NCBI GenBank assembly: GCA_963837815.1
Contig: CAWIOS010000013.1
Coordinates: 186,001 to 250,000, forward strand
Source of the DNA: Fen-1273 sp963837815
GTDB lineage: Bacteria; Bacteroidota; Ignavibacteria; UBA10030; UBA6906
Direction of reading: 5' to 3'
DNA: 64,000 nt
Shown here: one piece after another, positions 26,415 to 33,795 of the stretch
Position numbering within the stretch: position 1 is the first letter of the stretch
How the letters are laid out: every line of letters starts with the position of its first letter
The notes under the pieces: generated by a model
What the model saw: only the letters and a program-made list of their open reading frames with translations
What the model was told of the DNA's origin: nothing
The model's database searches: none
Made by a program: the position numbers and the translations under genes

Positions 26415-27539
26415 TCAACCCCCGTCCCGCGTGGATGCGCGACGCGGCGGGATCCCCTTCGTGTGGCAGTCGAGACAGCGCACGAAGTGTATGTTGTGGG
26501 GGCTCCCCTTCTCCGCAAACGACGTGTGCATTGTTGTCACGTCGAGCCCGCAATTCGAGATTGCCGGGTGGCAGTTGATGCAGCTCCCCCGCGCATCGTT
26601 GCTGTGCCCGTCGTGGCAGGCGAGGCAGCTCAAGCCCTCATGGACTCCCCTGGGGGTCCGGTCGTCCGCGGTTCCGGCCTGGTGGAACGCCCCGGGGGCA
26701 TGGCACTGAAAACAGATCCGACCGCGGGGGTCGTCTGAGACCTTCACTTCCCGCGTTCCCTCCCGGAGCCTGAGGACGGGGAGTGCGGATGCACGGATGT
26801 AGATTTTCTCGTAACGGTCATAAAAGGCGGCCGCCGGGTCCGCCTGCTTCCTCGAGTAGAATATGTTCCCGGGATCGTCGTACTCCGCAGCCGAGGCGGG
26901 CGACCCTTCGGTGTGAATCCTGTGGCATGTCAGGCACGGAATGACGGGCTCCGCCGATTGCCCCGTCTGTCTGAGCGACCACGGGCCCTTCCGGCTCACC
27001 GGTGTCACGAGGCTGTCGATTGTCCCGCCGTAGAACATCCCGTGGCACCGGAGGCAGTCCGCGTTGAGCTGCTCCGCCGCGTTGTGTTTCCCGTTCAGGA
27101 ATACCGCGCCGTACGTCGCCGAGTGTCCCCCCGAAATCCACCGTGCATATTCGGTTCCGTGGCAGCGCCTGCAGTTGTCCATCATCTCCAGGACCTGCCG
27201 CTCGTCAAGCGTGATGCGCCCGGCAGTGGATTCCGTAAAGTGGTGGACGAGCATCATGGTCTTTTCCTTCAGGCTGTGCAGCCCCCCCCCGAGAGCGGTC
27301 CCGTGACACTCCTTGCAGGGGAAATCCCTGTGGCCGCTCCGCGCCCACATCGCCGAGGAGCTCTCTATTTCATGGCAGGATTCACAGGTCGATTGCGGGG
27401 ACGCATCGACCCAGTACCAGTACGCGCCGGTCGCCGCAACGAGGAGAAACGCGAGTGCGAACGTGAGTATGCGGAACGGTCTGGGAGATTTTTTCACAGT
27501 ACGGCCTTTGTGCGGAATGTGGTTATGCCCGGAGATCAC
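26415..27539 (-). CDS. membrane-anchored nine-haem cytochrome c
   Basis: 374 residues with nine CxxCH haem sites: CESCH, CKECH, CRRCH, CLRCH, CLTCH, CFQCH, CLACH, CINCH and CLDCH. An N-terminal membrane helix (ILTFALAFLLVAATGAYWYWV) directly precedes the first haem, as in NapC/NrfH-type anchors. I use the GTG at 27539, whose GTGA overlaps the stop of the GMC gene; another GTG at 27497 is possible. It should carry electrons in the periplasm. The operon puts it where FAD-linked gluconate or glucoside dehydrogenases normally have a cytochrome with one to three haems, so nine is a marked expansion. Confidence 0.85.
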   Translation of the reverse strand: MISGHNHIPHKGRTVKKSPRPFRILTFALAFLLVAATGAYWYWVDASPQSTCESCHEIESSSAMWARSGHRDFPCKECHGTALGGGLHSLKEKTMMLVHHFTESTAGRITLDERQVLEMMDNCRRCHGTEYARWISGGHSATYGAVFLNGKHNAAEQLNADCLRCHGMFYGGTIDSLVTPVSRKGPWSLRQTGQSAEPVIPCLTCHRIHTEGSPASAAEYDDPGNIFYSRKQADPAAAFYDRYEKIYIRASALPVLRLREGTREVKVSDDPRGRICFQCHAPGAFHQAGTADDRTPRGVHEGLSCLACHDGHSNDARGSCINCHPAISNCGLDVTTMHTSFAEKGSPHNIHFVRCLDCHTKGIPPRRASTRDGG

Positions 27540-29191
27540 GTGAACCGGTTTCCTCTCTCCCACTCTGATGCAATGTGCTCCCCGACCCAGTAGCCGAGTG
27601 CCATGATCGTCAGCGCCGGGTTGAAGCCCCCGTTTGTCACGTGGAGGCTTGCATCGGAGATGAAGACGTTCGGGGTGTCATGGACGCGCCCGAATCTGTC
27701 TGTGACGGACGTTTGGGGGTCGTTTCCCATCCGGCATGTTCCCGCCTGGTGCTGTCCGCCGCTCAGTCCTGGCCCCGGAACGTGCCGCCACGTGCGGAAC
27801 GCCCCGGCTTCCTTGAGTATCATCTCCGCTTTCCCCGAGAGGAACTCGCACCCTTCGGCGTCCCGCGGGTGGCGGTGGCCGGAGAGGCGGACGACCGGTA
27901 TCCCCCACGCGTCGCGAACCGCCGGGTCCACCTGGACGCGGGAATCGAAGAACGGCATCTCCTGGACCGGTCCCACGACCTGCACGTTCCGCCTGAAATA
28001 CTTCCTCTGAAATTCCTTGTGTTCTTCCCCCCAGAGGGGCGCCCCGGGCGGGCGGATGTTCGAAAAGAGGTAGGGGAGGCGTGTGAACTCGTTCGCAAGT
28101 ATCCCGCCGCCAGTGATGCCGGGGTTATGATGGCTGAAATCGCTTATGGCAAGCGTGGCGCCCGGACCCACGTCGTCGAATATGTCTTCTTCGAAGAGCC
28201 CGAAGGCTCCCGTGTAGGCGTGCCCCTGGAGGTTCCTCCCCACCCAGTCGAAACGGTTGCCGACCCCGGCGGGGAAATGTTTTGATGTCGAGTTCAGCAG
28301 GAGCCTGGGTGTCTCCGTCGCGGAGGCTGCAACGACGATGATGTCTGCGGTCTGCTCCTCTTTCGCGTTCTCGCCGTTGAAATATTCCACCCCGGTAATC
28401 TTCCCCGATCCGTCGATCATGAGCCTGCTCACGACGGAGTTCGTTCTCAGCTCGCAGTTCCCCGTCGAGAGCGCGGCGGGGATCACGGTGTTGTGCGTCC
28501 CGCACTTTGCGTTGATGGGGCAGGCGAATCCGCAGCATGTCCGCCTCCTGACGCACGCCGGCCGTCCGCTGTACGGCACCGAATTGCGGAGCATCGGGAT
28601 CGGAAACGGATGGAGGCCGAGTCTCGTCATCGCTGATTCCAGGAGAGCGGCCTCCCTGTTGTACGCGAACGGCGGCATCGGGTACTGCTTCTTCCGGGGA
28701 GCGGCGAACGGATTGCACGAAGAGTCTCCGGCGACCCCGATTTCCCACTCCGCCCGTTCGTAGCAATGCTCGAGGTCCTCGTAGCGTACCGGCCAGTCGT
28801 CGAGCGTGGAGCCCTCCACCGCGCCGTACGTTGTTTTCATTTTGAAGTCTTCCGCCATGAACCGCCATGCCATCGCTCCGTAACTTACCGTTCCCGAGCC
28901 CACGCATGCCGCGACGTTGTTGTACGCACCGTCGCTCGGGTAGACGATTTCCGTGGAGCCGTCATCGTTGATCACGACGCGGCGGTGGCGATCGTCGTCG
29001 GGGCCGAATGCGTTTCCGAGCACGGTGGTCCGCTGCGAGAGAAGCTCGTCGTTGTCGTGATCCTCGAACGACACCCAGCCTCCCCTCTCAAAAAGGACGA
29101 CCGAAAGCCCCGCGCTGCTCAGCACGCTGGCAATGACGCCGCCGCCGGCCCCGGCGCCGACAACAAGTGCATTCACATGTTTGTTTTTCAC
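27536..29191 (-). CDS. GMC-family flavoprotein dehydrogenase, large subunit
   Basis: 551 residues. The N-terminus has the FAD dinucleotide fold (ALVVGAGAGGGVIASVLSSAG, then VVLFERGG) and the C-terminus the GMC_oxred_C pattern with SGGQHQAGTCRMG, which carries the active-site His, and NVFISDASLHVTNGGFNPALT. A CVRRRTCCGFACPINAKCGT cysteine-rich segment may hold a cluster or disulphides, as in the large subunits of fructose and gluconate 2-dehydrogenases. It starts with GTG three bases after the small subunit gene and has no signal peptide, so it is probably exported by hitch-hiking on the Tat small subunit. Substrate is likely a sugar or sugar acid. Confidence 0.87.
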   Translation of the reverse strand: MKNKHVNALVVGAGAGGGVIASVLSSAGLSVVLFERGGWVSFEDHDNDELLSQRTTVLGNAFGPDDDRHRRVVINDDGSTEIVYPSDGAYNNVAACVGSGTVSYGAMAWRFMAEDFKMKTTYGAVEGSTLDDWPVRYEDLEHCYERAEWEIGVAGDSSCNPFAAPRKKQYPMPPFAYNREAALLESAMTRLGLHPFPIPMLRNSVPYSGRPACVRRRTCCGFACPINAKCGTHNTVIPAALSTGNCELRTNSVVSRLMIDGSGKITGVEYFNGENAKEEQTADIIVVAASATETPRLLLNSTSKHFPAGVGNRFDWVGRNLQGHAYTGAFGLFEEDIFDDVGPGATLAISDFSHHNPGITGGGILANEFTRLPYLFSNIRPPGAPLWGEEHKEFQRKYFRRNVQVVGPVQEMPFFDSRVQVDPAVRDAWGIPVVRLSGHRHPRDAEGCEFLSGKAEMILKEAGAFRTWRHVPGPGLSGGQHQAGTCRMGNDPQTSVTDRFGRVHDTPNVFISDASLHVTNGGFNPALTIMALGYWVGEHIASEWERGNRFT

Positions 29192-29194
29192 GGG

Positions 29195-29779
29195 TCAGAG
29201 CCTGTACCTGTTTTGTCCGATCAACGGTGGATAGTCGATGCCCATCATTTTGTAGCTTGCATAGCCCGGGTTTCCGCCGTGACGCGGGCTTCCGTAATAT
29301 GCCTGCATGACGTGACTGCGGAGCATCGCGAAGAATTTGCCGCTGGAGACTCCTTTCCACGCCCCTTCCCTGAGAGTGCCTGATTCCATCTCCCTGAGAA
29401 ACGCATCCTGCTCCTGCGGGGAGAGGGATTCGAATCTCTTGCCGGATTTTTCGAGGCAGGTTGCCGTTATCGCGTCGAGGCCGGACCGGTAGTCGCTCCG
29501 GAACCTGCGGTATGGTCCCGCAAGCTGGGCGTCGATGAATGTCACGGCGCCGTTCTCCTTCCCCCCGGGCCACGCGTCTGGCGGAATGATCCGGTCGGCG
29601 ACTGCTCCCAGCAGGTCTGCGTCCGTATCCGACAGGACGGCCCGTTCTTTGCCCCGCGTGGGAGCGCACCCGGCGAGAAAGCCGAGGCTGCCGGCGCCAA
29701 GAGCTGCCAGTTTTATGAAATCTCTCCGCGAGAGTCCCGATGCTCCCGGCGCGGGTTCACCTTGCCGTCGTTTCTTCAT
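29195..29779 (-). CDS. Tat-exported gluconate 2-dehydrogenase subunit 3 family protein
   Basis: 194 residues. A twin-arginine signal (GLSRRDFIKLAALGAG) runs into a lipobox-like LAGCAP, then the G2DH subunit 3 pattern: LGAVADRIIPPD, TFIDAQLAG, FLREMESG, FFAMLRSHVMQAYYGSPRHGGN. These small subunits carry the flavoprotein across the membrane and complete the catalytic complex. The ATG at 29779 is preceded by AAAGGA. First gene of a tight three-gene operon (small subunit, GMC subunit, cytochrome). The same make-up is known for gluconate 2-dehydrogenase, fructose dehydrogenase, glucoside 3-dehydrogenase and the Caulobacter lac enzymes. Confidence 0.87.
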   Translation of the reverse strand: MKKRRQGEPAPGASGLSRRDFIKLAALGAGSLGFLAGCAPTRGKERAVLSDTDADLLGAVADRIIPPDAWPGGKENGAVTFIDAQLAGPYRRFRSDYRSGLDAITATCLEKSGKRFESLSPQEQDAFLREMESGTLREGAWKGVSSGKFFAMLRSHVMQAYYGSPRHGGNPGYASYKMMGIDYPPLIGQNRYRL

Positions 29780-29851
29780 GTCGTTTTCCTTTCCCCGTCG
29801 AACCAATCCGGGCAGCATTCGTTGATGCCGCGGCGGGAACTGCACGGGGAA

Positions 29852-29880
29852 AATCTACAAAGAACAATCCGCGACCGCAA
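29852..29880 (-). promoter_or_regulatory. candidate promoter of the dehydrogenase-cytochrome operon
   Basis: On the minus strand TTGCGG and TAGATT are separated by 17 bases; the second element extends to TAGATTTT, close to the Bacteroidota TAnnTTTG box. It lies about 70-100 bases before the start at 29779. Confidence 0.3.
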
Positions 29881-30019
29881 CAGAATTTTCGTCTCTTTGT
29901 TCCGCAAATATCTGTAGTTTTTCCTGAACCCGCGGAGACAGGGTCGGCCGCGTCGATTGGCCCGGGAGGCAGTTCTTTTTCGGTATGAGCGCCCGGCAAT
30001 GAAGGGCGCGACACGCGCC

Positions 30020-30050
30020 GGCGGGCACCGCAGCTTTCGCGGTGCCCGCC
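30020..30050 (-). terminator. 12-bp hairpin after the zinc-ribbon gene
   Basis: Perfect stem GGCGGGCACCGC/GCGGTGCCCGCC with a seven-base loop. There is no T run, so it may be a terminator of the weak or Rho-assisted kind, or simply protect the transcript end. Confidence 0.5.
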
Positions 30051-30081
30051 GTTCGGTGACATGCACTACGGGAGACCTTTG

Positions 30082-30249
30082 TTACATCAGTCCCCGTTTC
30101 TTCTTCTCGATAAACACCTGAGCGTCGACCGGGGCCGAGCAGAGAGGGCAAACGTACTTGCGGGTGGTCTCGTTGAAGTCCGGCTCGCGCGTCTGCTTGC
30201 AGTTTGGGCACCGGACCGTGAGGGGCCTGTCATCTTCCCGCTTTGCCAT
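30082..30249 (-). CDS. 55-residue zinc-ribbon protein
   Basis: Translation of the minus strand from the ATG at 30249 gives 55 residues ending at TAA. Two Cys pairs stand out: RCPNCKQ near residue 14 and VCPLCSA near residue 35, spaced as a zinc ribbon, followed by a basic tail (FIEKKKRGLM). GGGAG lies ten or so bases before the start. It is 24 bases downstream of the DinB-fold gene on the same strand and likely cotranscribed. Function unknown; such ribbons bind RNA or other proteins. It is shorter than the usual cut-off for gene calls and would be easily missed. Confidence 0.72.
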   Translation of the reverse strand: MAKREDDRPLTVRCPNCKQTREPDFNETTRKYVCPLCSAPVDAQVFIEKKKRGLM

Positions 30250-30273
30250 CGAAGGTCGTCTCCCGTCAAAAAC

Positions 30274-30876
30274 TCACTTCATCTCCTTTTTTCCCGACTC
30301 CGCCGCCTGCTGCTCTGCCGTCCACGGCGGGACGACGCCGTTCATCCGGGCATACGCGATGGACTGTCCGAGGTGCTCGTGCAGATGGCCGATGGCCGTG
30401 ATAAGAACGTTGCGATAGGACATCTTGTTGCCGAACATTTCTGCGGTCTTGTCGAGGTCCTTGTCCGAGAGTCCCATGACTGCCTTGCGGAAGAACTCAA
30501 ACGAGGGCTTGAACTTTGCGGCGATCTCGCTCTTGTCTGTGACCGTCTTCTCCATGTTCGGGTCCATCGGCATCGGCGGTTTGACCCCCACGAACGTCAT
30601 GAAGAAGTAGTTGGCGCCGATGACGTGCATGTATACTTCGCTGACCGAGCGGACCCCGTCCGCCGGGCGCCATGAATATTTCTCGGCGGGGACTGCCGCA
30701 GCGAGGTCCTCGATCCGTTTTTCGACGAAACTGATCTGCCCGAGTATGTCCGCGCGGAACCCCTGCTTGGGCGCAGGGGAGTCCTTGCCGGGTGCCTTCT
30801 CTCCCGCCCGCGCGATAGTCGCGCCAAGCGAGAGGACAAGCAGAGCGATGCCGATCTGTTTCAAGAAACCAGCCAT
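30274..30876 (-). CDS. exported DinB-fold protein (DUF664-like)
   Basis: 200 residues: a signal peptide (KQIGIALLVLSLGATIARAG) and a four-helix DinB-like bundle. Likely metal His residues are in EVYMHVIGANYFF and GHLHEHLGQSIAYARMNGVVPPW. Export is common among DinB proteins of this phylum; these are putative metal-dependent, thiol-linked enzymes of unknown substrate. The neighbouring zinc-ribbon gene follows it. Start codon at 30876 leaves a 289-base divergent gap before the next rightward gene. Confidence 0.78.
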   Translation of the reverse strand: MAGFLKQIGIALLVLSLGATIARAGEKAPGKDSPAPKQGFRADILGQISFVEKRIEDLAAAVPAEKYSWRPADGVRSVSEVYMHVIGANYFFMTFVGVKPPMPMDPNMEKTVTDKSEIAAKFKPSFEFFRKAVMGLSDKDLDKTAEMFGNKMSYRNVLITAIGHLHEHLGQSIAYARMNGVVPPWTAEQQAAESGKKEMK

Positions 30877-31060
30877 GGAAACCTCCAGATTGTGATGGTG
30901 AATGTGTGAAGCGGTGAACGTACGGCGGTTACGTGGCTGACATCTGGCCAGTGGGTAGCGAGAAGATAGGAAATATACGTGTCAATGTCACCTTAAGGCA
31001 TAACCAAAAATACCAGATTTTTCTTGATTGTCATTGCGGCCTCTGTTAATATTGAAAATT

Positions 31061-31074
31061 GACTTCCGGAAGTC
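31061..31074. promoter_or_regulatory. 14-bp perfect palindrome in the divergent region
   Basis: GACTTCCGGAAGTC is perfectly symmetrical and overlaps a TTGACT at 31059-31064. It lies in an A/T-rich patch between the DinB-fold gene and the DUF4185 gene, about 90 bases before the latter start. It may be an operator; no partner protein is suggested. Confidence 0.3.
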
Positions 31075-31165
31075 CATTATCACCATTGCCGCGTCAGCTG
31101 TTCTCATGCCCGGCCCGGCCGCAATACCGCCTCAGAACCCGGCTTACGACGCAGGGAATGCCCCG

Positions 31166-32815
31166 ATGATACCCAGTGTGTGCAGAGCTTCGGTGTTTCT
31201 CCTGGTTCTCGCCCCGGCCGCGGCATCCGCCGGGGAGAACAGGCCGGCATTGTCACCCCCGCCGGCCCCTCCTGAGAGCATCATGTACGTCCCCGGTTCG
31301 ACGACCAGGGTGTGCCAGTTTACGGGGCAGACCGACAAAGAGTTCAACACGCCGACGGCCAGCCAGACGGAGAAGCGATACGGCCTCATCGGGACGGACG
31401 AGGGGCATTCGTTCGAACACAACGGCGTCACCTATTTCCTCTTCGGTGACTCGCAGCCGACCGCCACGTTCAACGGGGCGCCGAATGCGCAGACAGATTC
31501 CCCCCGCACCGCGGACGACAATGACGCGATAGGATGGGTCTCCGACACGAGCGCGGGTCCGGACCTGAAACTGAATTTTGTTGCGTACAGCAACGGTGCA
31601 TTCAAGAACCCCGTCGTCCTGGACTCCCGCGGGAATCCCGCCATCACGCTCAGAACGAATGAGACGCCGATCGCGGGGATCAGTGACGGCGGAAGGATAT
31701 TCGCCATGTTCGGCACTGACAATTTCCTCAGCAACCCGGTAGGCGGGCCGGCCTCGCCGGACGGCGCGGCGACGCGTTCCGTCATGGCGGTGTCCGACGA
31801 CAGCGCGCGGACATTTCACTACCTCTATAATTTTTCGGTGGCGCCCGGTGCGAAGTTCATCATGACCGCGATCGCCCATGGATCGGACGGCTACGTCTAC
31901 TTCTGGGGGACGATGGGGGATACGATCTACAGGCACAGCCCGCCCTTCCTCGCGAGGAAGCCCGCGGGGATGCTTGCCGATTCCACGGCGATTGAGTATC
32001 TGAGCGCATTCGGAGCGGGCGGGAGTCCCATTTTCACCAAGGGAGAGGCCGGTGCCGTCCCTCTGTTCCACGATTCCCTCCCCGGCCCGGGGGGGACGAT
32101 GCAGGTTGCAGATTGCATGGGGGAGCTCGGCGTTGAGTGGAACCCGTTCGTTCACCGCTGGGTGATGCTCTACAACAGCACGAACAACTCTGTTGCGACT
32201 CCGCGGGGGATTTACATGAGGGTGGCCGCTCAGCCGTGGGGCCCCTGGAGCCCGCCGCAGACGATATTCAATCCTGTCAGGGACGACGGATTGTGTTATT
32301 TCATACACAGGGCGGTTACTCCTTCACAGCCGGCATGCGACTCTCTCAGCGGGCCTTCCCGGCTGGATGTAGAAGGCGGGTCGTACGGCCCGTACGTCAT
32401 CTCGCGGTTCACGTCCGGCGACTCCGTGCGGGGGACCTCCACTTTCTTCTACGTGATGTCCACGTGGAATCCCTACAACACGGTGATCATGAAAAGCTCG
32501 ATTCAGCTTGCGGGCGTCACCGCGATCTCCCCGGCAGGCGCGGGCGTTCCCGTGGAATGTGCACTGGAACAGAACTTTCCCAACCCGTTCAACCCGTCGA
32601 CGGTGTTACGGTACCAGACCACCGGGTCGGGGACGGCGACACTGGACGTGTACGACGCCCTTGGACGGCTCGTGGCGGCGCTCGTACACGAAAAGAAGCC
32701 GGCGGGAAGCTATTCGGTGACGTTCGACGCATCGGGACTCGCAAGCGGCGTTTACTTTTACAGGCTTCGGGACGGAGGCTTTGTCAGGACGCGGACGATG
32801 CTCCTCCTGAAGTAA
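31166..32815 (+). CDS. DUF4185 secreted protein with T9SS sorting domain
   Basis: 549 residues. A signal peptide follows the ATG at 31166, chosen because it opens a clean hydrophobic leader (SVCRASVFLLVLAPAAASAG) and has AGGGA upstream. The body is DUF4185-like: IGTDEGHSFEHNGVTYFLFGD, SDGGRIFAMFGTDNFL and repeated beta-propeller-like strands (WGTMGDTIYRHSP). The last 80 residues are a type A T9SS sorting domain: ECALEQNFPNPFNPSTVLRYQ, VYDALGRLV and GVYFYRL. So it should be secreted across the outer membrane and attached to the surface or released. DUF4185 proteins are often carbohydrate-related; no catalytic residue is certain here. Confidence 0.83.
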   Translation: MIPSVCRASVFLLVLAPAAASAGENRPALSPPPAPPESIMYVPGSTTRVCQFTGQTDKEFNTPTASQTEKRYGLIGTDEGHSFEHNGVTYFLFGDSQPTATFNGAPNAQTDSPRTADDNDAIGWVSDTSAGPDLKLNFVAYSNGAFKNPVVLDSRGNPAITLRTNETPIAGISDGGRIFAMFGTDNFLSNPVGGPASPDGAATRSVMAVSDDSARTFHYLYNFSVAPGAKFIMTAIAHGSDGYVYFWGTMGDTIYRHSPPFLARKPAGMLADSTAIEYLSAFGAGGSPIFTKGEAGAVPLFHDSLPGPGGTMQVADCMGELGVEWNPFVHRWVMLYNSTNNSVATPRGIYMRVAAQPWGPWSPPQTIFNPVRDDGLCYFIHRAVTPSQPACDSLSGPSRLDVEGGSYGPYVISRFTSGDSVRGTSTFFYVMSTWNPYNTVIMKSSIQLAGVTAISPAGAGVPVECALEQNFPNPFNPSTVLRYQTTGSGTATLDVYDALGRLVAALVHEKKPAGSYSVTFDASGLASGVYFYRLRDGGFVRTRTMLLLK

Positions 32816-32839
32816 TCATCCCCCCACAGGAGGCATGAA

Positions 32840-32869
32840 ATGACTTTCGCTTCGCCCGCACGTACGTGA
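32840..32869 (+). other. nine-codon open frame overlapping the next start (GTGA)
   Basis: AGGAGG at 32828-32833 is six bases before an ATG that encodes MTFASPART and then TGA; the TGA shares bases with the GTG start of the alkyltransferase-like gene. The latter GTG has no ribosome site of its own, so the short frame may deliver ribosomes to it. The other reading is that one base has been gained near 32835-32840, since ATG-AAT-GAC-TTT would join the frame. Confidence 0.45.
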
Positions 32870-33204
32870 CAGGGAAAAGGGAAAGCAATTCGTACCTCCG
32901 CATCTGGCGCACGGTCACGCGCATCCCCAGGGGGAAAGTCGCATCGTATGGAACCGTTGCGAAACTCAGCGGGCTACAGGGCCAGGCCCGGATGGCGGGA
33001 TACGCGCTTCATCACCTCCCCTTGGGGACTGAGATCCCCTGGCACAGGGTCATCAATGCCGGTGGGAAAATCTCACTTCCCGGGAAGAGGGGCCAGGAGC
33101 AGGAGGGGCTCCTTTCCGGGGAGGGGATAGTCTTTTCACGGGGGAGGATTGACATGAAGAAATTTGAGTGGAAGGGAAGCACCCGAAAGGGAAGAAGAAA
33201 ATAG
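32866..33204 (+). CDS. alkyltransferase-like (ATL) DNA lesion-binding protein
   Basis: 112 residues matching the C-terminal DNA-binding domain of O6-alkylguanine-DNA alkyltransferases: IPRGKVASYGTVAKLSG, the helix with QARMAGYALHHLP, then PWHRVINAGGKISLPG. The active-site Cys of the PCHRV motif is Trp here, so it cannot take the alkyl group itself. ATL proteins instead bind O6-alkylguanine and hand it to nucleotide excision repair. Start GTG 32866 is uncertain because of the overlapping short frame described separately. The MarR gene follows by 55 bases with its own promoter. Confidence 0.85.
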   Translation: MTGKRESNSYLRIWRTVTRIPRGKVASYGTVAKLSGLQGQARMAGYALHHLPLGTEIPWHRVINAGGKISLPGKRGQEQEGLLSGEGIVFSRGRIDMKKFEWKGSTRKGRRK

Positions 33205-33224
33205 TGATAGTGGGTTGATTTCAC

Positions 33225-33253
33225 TTGACAAATTTAATTTATATGTGTATATT
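33225..33253 (+). promoter_or_regulatory. consensus sigma70-type promoter of the MarR gene
   Basis: A perfect TTGACA (33225-33230), 17-base spacer and TATATT (33248-33253). The start point would be near 33260, which is the A of the MarR ATG, so the message is probably leaderless. Confidence 0.75.
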
Positions 33254-33267
33254 TCATTCATGAATGA
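33254..33267. promoter_or_regulatory. 14-bp palindrome over the MarR start, probable autoregulatory operator
   Basis: TCATTCATGAATGA is a perfect inverted repeat centred on the start codon and directly abutting the -10 element. MarR proteins are dimers that typically repress their own promoter from such sites. The assignment is an inference from position. Confidence 0.55.
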
Positions 33268-33700
33268 TTTCGAGGCCTGTCCCACAGAGGGCGCTCTTGG
33301 ACTCCTGACTCTGCTGATTAAGAGCGGGCGCTTTGCGGAATCCCGGCTGGACCAGGCGCTCGGCTCTGAAGGGCTAACGTTTGTAAAGTGGCGAATGCTC
33401 GATGCGCTCGTGAACGCGGGGTCCCCTCTCTCGCTGGGAAAGCTGGCGGAGCATCTGAATTGCGTGAAATCGAACATCACACAGTTGACAGACAGGCTGG
33501 AATCTGAAGGGACTGTAAAAAGGGTCTCAGATCCCGAGGACAGGAGGAGCATACTCATGGAGCTTACGGAGTCCGGAAGACGCTCTCACGTTGCGGGTCT
33601 GGAGGCACTCCGGTCAACGACACAGGCGCTCTTCAGGTCATCGACCGACGAGGAAAGAAACTCACTCAGGCGCCTGCTGGGTTTGCTGGGGAAGGCATAG
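33260..33700 (+). CDS. MarR-family transcriptional regulator
   Basis: 146 residues. The winged-helix core is clear: LTFVKWRMLDALVNAGSPLSLGKLAEHLNCVKSNITQLTDRLESEG (recognition helix SNITQLTDRLE) and the wing VKRVSDPEDRRSILMELTESG with the DxRS/R motif of the family. The ATG at 33260 has no ribosome binding site, and the promoter places transcription start at or next to it, so translation is likely leaderless. A palindrome over the start suggests autoregulation. It probably also controls DoxX, which starts 95 bases downstream, and perhaps the alkyltransferase-like gene. Two Cys residues (EACPTEG, LNCVKS) leave room for thiol or oxidant sensing. Confidence 0.87.
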   Translation: MNDFEACPTEGALGLLTLLIKSGRFAESRLDQALGSEGLTFVKWRMLDALVNAGSPLSLGKLAEHLNCVKSNITQLTDRLESEGTVKRVSDPEDRRSILMELTESGRRSHVAGLEALRSTTQALFRSSTDEERNSLRRLLGLLGKA

Positions 33701-33795
33701 GACGTGATTCCCTTTTTTGACCGTATAATTCACCTCTGTACTTTTCGTTGATGAACAACTGCTCCCGCAACGGAGCGCAAAGAAAGGAACAATGT

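Larger units (their letters stand above)
29780..30081. other. intergenic region with hairpin and possible promoter
   Basis: 302 bases upstream of the dehydrogenase operon. It holds the 12-bp hairpin at 30020-30050 and the candidate minus-strand promoter at 29852-29880. No further gene or RNA is evident. Confidence 0.5.
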
